A DNA stretch of 64,000 nt from the NCBI RefSeq assembly GCF_000820305.1, contig NZ_CDBH01000061.1, positions 254,797-318,796 of the forward strand, in the 5' to 3' direction. The notes under the pieces were generated by a model. That model saw nothing but the letters and a program-made list of their open reading frames with translations. It was not told the origin of the DNA and searched no databases. Positions 60,908 to 64,000 of the stretch are shown in pieces. Source of the stretch: Aeromonas dhakensis. Its GTDB lineage: Bacteria > Pseudomonadota > Gammaproteobacteria > Enterobacterales > Aeromonadaceae. Each line of letters opens with the position of its first letter. Within the stretch, counting starts at the first letter, position 1. The position numbers were made by a program, and so were the translations under genes.

Positions 60908-61546
60908 ATGGTTGCCGCGCAACTCAACGACCCCCAGAACAAGCTCTCCGACACCCTGCGGGCCACCGCTCACGCCATCGAGGATAGCCATATCAGCCTG
61001 CGCCAGATGCTGGCCCTGGTCGGCGAGCAGGGCATGCTGCTGTTTTGCGTGCTGCTCACCGTGCCCTTCCTGCTGCCGGTCTCCATCCCCGGCGTCAGCA
61101 CCCCCTTTGGCCTGTTGATCCTGTTTATCGGCATCGGCATCACCCTCAACCGGGTGCCCTGGCTGCCAGCCATCCTGATGGAGCGCCGCTTCGCCGCCGA
61201 TCAGCTCAAGCCGACCCTGCACAAGGGGGCGGATCTGCTGGCCCGCATCGACCGCTTCATCCGCCCGCGCCTGCTGCTGCTGACCGGCAGCAGCACCATC
61301 AACCGCTGCAACGGCCTGCTGATCATGCTGGCGGCCCTGCTGCTGATGCTGCCGCTGGGCGCCATCCCCTTCACCAACGCCATGCCGGCCTGGGCCATCC
61401 TGCTGCTGGCCATCGGCATGCTGCAGCGCGACGGCCTGTTCGTCGCCAGCGGCTACCTGCTGGTGAGCGCCACCCTGGTCTGGTTCAGCGCCCTGGCCAT
61501 CGGCCTGCTGATGGCCGGCCAGAGCGTCTCCACCCTGTTCGGCTAA
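60908..61546 (+). CDS. ExoD-family membrane protein
   Basis: A 212-residue inner-membrane protein with four or so hydrophobic segments: EQGMLLFCVLLTVPFLLPVSIPGVSTPFGLLILFIGIGITLNRVPWLP, then CNGLLIMLAALLLMLPLGAIPFTNAMPAWAILLLAIGMLQRDGLFV. That is the ExoD (exopolysaccharide synthesis) pattern, with the Pro-rich IPGVSTPFG and the ALGM-Q-RDG-like motif. AAGGA lies 8 bases before ATG 60908. Role in polysaccharide or alkali tolerance in rhizobia; unproven here. Ends at a terminator. Confidence 0.87.
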   Translation: MVAAQLNDPQNKLSDTLRATAHAIEDSHISLRQMLALVGEQGMLLFCVLLTVPFLLPVSIPGVSTPFGLLILFIGIGITLNRVPWLPAILMERRFAADQLKPTLHKGADLLARIDRFIRPRLLLLTGSSTINRCNGLLIMLAALLLMLPLGAIPFTNAMPAWAILLLAIGMLQRDGLFVASGYLLVSATLVWFSALAIGLLMAGQSVSTLFG

Positions 61547-61558
61547 CGGCAACACCAA

Positions 61559-61589
61559 GAAAAAGGGCGACCCATGGGTCGCCCTTTTT
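61559..61589 (+). terminator. Terminator between the ExoD-like and permease genes, bidirectional
   Basis: AAAAAGGGCGACC, CATG, GGTCGCCCTTTTT: perfect stem with U-runs on both strands between convergent genes. Confidence 0.9.
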
Positions 61590-61609
61590 GACTTGTGCGG
61601 GATCCGCCG

Positions 61610-62884
61610 TTACAGCAGATCGTAGATAAGGGCCGAGATGGCCAGCAGCCCGATCACCAGCACGAAGAGGGTGCTCGCCCCGCGATAACGCTTGAGGGCA
61701 GGCAGACGATAGATGGAGCAGGCCGGCAGCAGGAACAGGATCACCGCGATGAGCGGCCCGCTCACCTTCTCGATGATCTCCAGCACGTTCGGGTTCAAGT
61801 AGGTGATGACCCCGGTCACCACGAACAGGATGACCGACGAGACCCGCGCTATGGTCGCTTCACGCAGCGACAGCCCCAGCCCCTGACAGGCACCGTTCAC
61901 CATGCTCACCGTCCCCTCGCTCACCCCCATGGAGGTGCCGAGGAAGGATTTGGACATGGCCAGAATGGCGATGAGCGGCCCCACGTAGGCGATCAGCGGA
62001 TTGGAGAACTTGTTCGCCAGCGCCGACAGCACCGAAATATTGTCGATGCGGGCCTGCGCCATCTCGGCCTGACTCAGGCTCATCACGCAGCTCACCACGA
62101 AGAACAGCACGCTGCCGCAAATCAGCAGGCTGCTGCACTTGATGATCCGTTTGGCGCGCTGGTCGGCGCTCGCCTGACAGCGCTTCTTCTGCGCCGCACT
62201 GAAGGAGGAGATGATGGGGGCGTGGCTGAAGGAGAACACCATCACCGGCACGATCAGCCAGAGGGATTTCCAGAACGCCGGATCACGCCAGTCCACCCCC
62301 TGACTCTCGCTGAAGTAGGAGAGGCTCCACTGGGGCAGCAGATAAATGGAGAGGCCGATGAGAAAGGCAACCATGGGCAGGGCCAGCACGCTGATGGCCG
62401 ACACCACGATCTGCTTGCCCGCCAGCAGCACCAGGTGCAGCCCCAGCATTACCCCCAGCACCAGCAGGCCGCGCGGGATCTCGGCATTGCCCAGCTGGTG
62501 CACCACAAAACTCTGGATCGCGTTGGTGATGGAGATGCTGTAGACCAGAATGATGGGGTAGAAGGCCATCAGGTAGACCAGCATCAGCAGCTTGCCTGCC
62601 CGCGCACCGAAGTGCTCTTCCACCACGTGGGTAATATCCCCTTCCCGGTGAGAGCTGGATAATACGAAACGACTCAATGCCCGATGGGAATAATAAGAAA
62701 GCGGAAATGCCATCAATAATATAAACAGCAAAATAACCGGCGAATTACTGCCAACGGTAATTGGGAGAAACAGTGTACCGGCACCGACTGCAGTGGCATA
62801 TAAGCCCATGGTCCATACCGAATCACTTTTCTCCCATTTCAACTTTGATGCGGAATTACTCTTCTCAGCAATAGCAACACTCAT
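61610..62884 (-). CDS. HAAAP-family amino-acid permease (serine/threonine type)
   Basis: A 424-residue inner-membrane transporter with about eleven helices. WTMGLYATAVGAGTLFLPITVGSNSPVILLFILLMAFPLSYYSHRALSRFVLSSS is the hallmark of the SdaC/TdcC group of hydroxy/aromatic amino-acid permeases. GVDWRDPAFWKSLWLIVPVMVFSFSHAPIISSF and FLGTSMGVSEGTVSMVNG follow. Proton-coupled serine or threonine uptake is likely; the exact substrate is not certain. ATG 62884 is preferred to GTG 62896; AAGG stands 11 bases before it. Confidence 0.9.
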   Translation of the reverse strand: MSVAIAEKSNSASKLKWEKSDSVWTMGLYATAVGAGTLFLPITVGSNSPVILLFILLMAFPLSYYSHRALSRFVLSSSHREGDITHVVEEHFGARAGKLLMLVYLMAFYPIILVYSISITNAIQSFVVHQLGNAEIPRGLLVLGVMLGLHLVLLAGKQIVVSAISVLALPMVAFLIGLSIYLLPQWSLSYFSESQGVDWRDPAFWKSLWLIVPVMVFSFSHAPIISSFSAAQKKRCQASADQRAKRIIKCSSLLICGSVLFFVVSCVMSLSQAEMAQARIDNISVLSALANKFSNPLIAYVGPLIAILAMSKSFLGTSMGVSEGTVSMVNGACQGLGLSLREATIARVSSVILFVVTGVITYLNPNVLEIIEKVSGPLIAVILFLLPACSIYRLPALKRYRGASTLFVLVIGLLAISALIYDLL

Positions 62885-63320
62885 TGCGATATACACCTTA
62901 TTAATCTGTCATCTTATATTTTATTGGCCCGTGTAATTAGGCGTGGCGACATGCCGCGGCATATCGACCGGATCGTAGAAAAAACAAGCCCGCCTGCGAT
63001 CAACATGATCACCAAGAGGAAACGGGGATGCCACGCTACCATCGTTGAAATCGCCATAAAGGTCAAGGTTAATAATTCATGACTGTTTGAATCAGCTTGT
63101 TTCAAAAGGAAATAAGATGTGTCATTTTGGCCTCAAGATAATCAATTCAGCTCCGTCTGATAACATAACGACAAAACCTCGATGAGTTGCTCAACAACTT
63201 GAATAAGGCCAGAGAGTGGCCCGTTAATATTAACAGCATCAGCCCGGCAATATCAGCCAATTATGCAATAAATGGCCCCGACCGCCGCCAATATATTGGT
63301 GCCGGTCCTGCCGCCATATA
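62885..63320. other. AT-rich gene-poor gap
   Basis: About 436 bases with lower GC than anywhere else in the window. It must hold the permease promoter. A frame of 63 codons (62914-63105, minus) would encode a small hydrophobic peptide but has a TTG start and no ribosome site, so it is not called. Perfect palindrome CCAATATATTGG sits at 63288-63299, and AGTTG-CTCAA-CAACT at 63186-63200. No RNA gene or terminator recognised. Confidence 0.5.
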
Positions 63321-64000
63321 TCAGGGGGTTGGCTTCCCCTGTTTTGCCTCCTTGCGACGGCCACCCGCAGGGCAGTGAGCGACCCGGTTGCGACCCGCCC
63401 GCTTGGCCCGATAGAGCCACTCGTCGGCGCGGGCCAGCGCCTGGTTGATCTCCTCCCCCGGCTGCACCAGGGTGGTGCCCAGACTGACGGTAAAGGCCAC
63501 CGGATCCGCCGGCAGCGCCTGCAGATCCGGCTCGCTCATGCCGGGTAGCAGGATCAGAAACTCCTCGCCGCCGCTGCGCACGAACAGATCGTCCGCCCGC
63601 AGCTGGGCGGCCACGCAGTCGCAGAAGCGCTGCAGCGCCCGGTCGCCCTGCTGATGGCCGAAGCGATCGTTGATCTGCTTGAAGTGGTCTATGTCCAGCA
63701 TCACCAGACTGCAGGGAGCCTCTCTCTCCCGCCGCTGCCGGCAGTGCTCGAAGAAATAGCGGCGGTTGTAGAGGCCGGTCAGCTGGTCGGTTTCGCTCTG
63801 CAGCTTGAGCCGCTGCTGCAGCTCGTGCTGGCCGGTAATGTTGCGGGTCACCCAGGCCACCGCCCGCTTGCCGTCATAGCGGGAGGGCAGCGGCGCAATC
63901 TTGCCCTCGAAGCGCTGCATCCCCTGCGGTCCGACCGAGGCGTCGATCCCCTCCACCTCCACCGCCGCCAGCTCGTACTCCACCACCTGCACCTGGCCCG
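63321..64000 (-). CDS. Diguanylate cyclase, PAS-GGDEF, C-terminal part (cut by window edge)
   Basis: Makes cyclic-di-GMP. About 226 C-terminal codons lie in the window; the start is beyond 64000. The end of a PAS/PAC domain (GPQGMQRFEGKIAPLPSRYDGKRAVAWVTRNIT) leads by a short coiled coil to the GGDEF domain: DQLTGLYNRRYFFEHC, LVMLDIDHFKQINDRFGHQQGDRAL, and active-site GGEEF in RSGGEEFLILLP. RADD lies five residues before it, a usable inhibitory RxxD site. The cyclase should therefore be active and product-inhibited. The last 20 residues are Lys/Arg-rich. Confidence 0.92.
   Translation of the reverse strand, partial: GQVQVVEYELAAVEVEGIDASVGPQGMQRFEGKIAPLPSRYDGKRAVAWVTRNITGQHELQQRLKLQSETDQLTGLYNRRYFFEHCRQRREREAPCSLVMLDIDHFKQINDRFGHQQGDRALQRFCDCVAAQLRADDLFVRSGGEEFLILLPGMSEPDLQALPADPVAFTVSLGTTLVQPGEEINQALARADEWLYRAKRAGRNRVAHCPAGGRRKEAKQGKPTP

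Noticed and set aside
62914..63105. 63-codon frame for a small hydrophobic peptide
   Set aside because: TTG start, no ribosome site and no known family; could be real but cannot be supported.

Overview
This 64 kb window is a GC-rich (about 62 percent by eye) piece of core gammaproteobacterial chromosome, most likely from an Aeromonas species of the hydrophila/dhakensis/caviae type. The basis is the E. coli-like order hemYXDC / cyaA / cyaY / lptM / dapF / DUF484 / xerC / yigB with lysA and an esterase gene inserted, close orthologues of enteric proteins (SgrR, YqhD, YdfG, YfaY, YdhR, MetA), and a secreted family I lipase with its foldase. The species is inferred; no rRNA or other marker gene is present. 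I found no tRNA, rRNA, insertion sequence, prophage or CRISPR array. Genes are densely packed with short gaps and many rho-independent terminators.

Layout. 1-2.7 kb: sodA (cut by the window edge) behind a small TPR-type gene with a Fur box, a possible small RNA on the other strand, and the lip-lifO pair. 2.7-9.4 kb: a periplasmic unknown, a thioesterase, the sugar-phosphate-stress regulator SgrR with a divergent SgrT-like small protein, a MetY-type enzyme with MetJ-like sites, a glutathione S-transferase and a YqhD aldehyde reductase whose 3' end is followed by a second diverged copy of its own tail. 9.5-22 kb: dipeptidase PepD, YdfG, a GNAT/RimK-like divergent pair, MgtC-like protein, lipoprotein alpha-amylase, a copper-type TonB receptor and an LTA-synthase-like membrane phosphotransferase. 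22-32 kb: Lrp-type regulator, CDKN3-like phosphatase, metA, HD-GYP protein, YfaY/CinA, a three-gene HlyD-ABC-permease exporter and a DUF342 protein. 32-36.5 kb: YidA phosphatase, PuuD-like hydrolase with PuuR-like sites, a lipoprotein, an MscS-type channel with a cyclic-nucleotide-binding domain and a small exported protein. 36.6-49.4 kb: the yigB-xerC-DUF484-dapF-lysA-lptM cluster, cyaY plus esterase, cyaA, and hemCDXY. 49.5-64 kb: YkgJ-type protein, glpX, a porin with a Pho box, a lone substrate-binding protein, a Fur-controlled siderophore receptor with a PepSY protein, an acyltransferase, several small enzymes and regulators (GNATs, HxlR, YdhR), an OM barrel protein, ExoD, an amino-acid permease and a partial diguanylate cyclase.

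Themes. Iron: Fur-box-like sequences precede the TPR-sodA operon, the siderophore receptor and hemC, tying oxidative defence, iron uptake and tetrapyrrole synthesis together. Phosphate: a well-spaced Pho box and -10 precede the porin. Methionine: MetJ-like boxes precede both metA and metY. Second messengers: cyaA, a cNMP-domain channel, an HD-GYP protein and a GGDEF protein. There is no defence island or obviously novel multi-gene system. The items most worth a second look are the SgrT-like gene, the possible sRNA opposite sodA, the YqhD tail scar, the RimK-like/GNAT pair and the regulatory sites.
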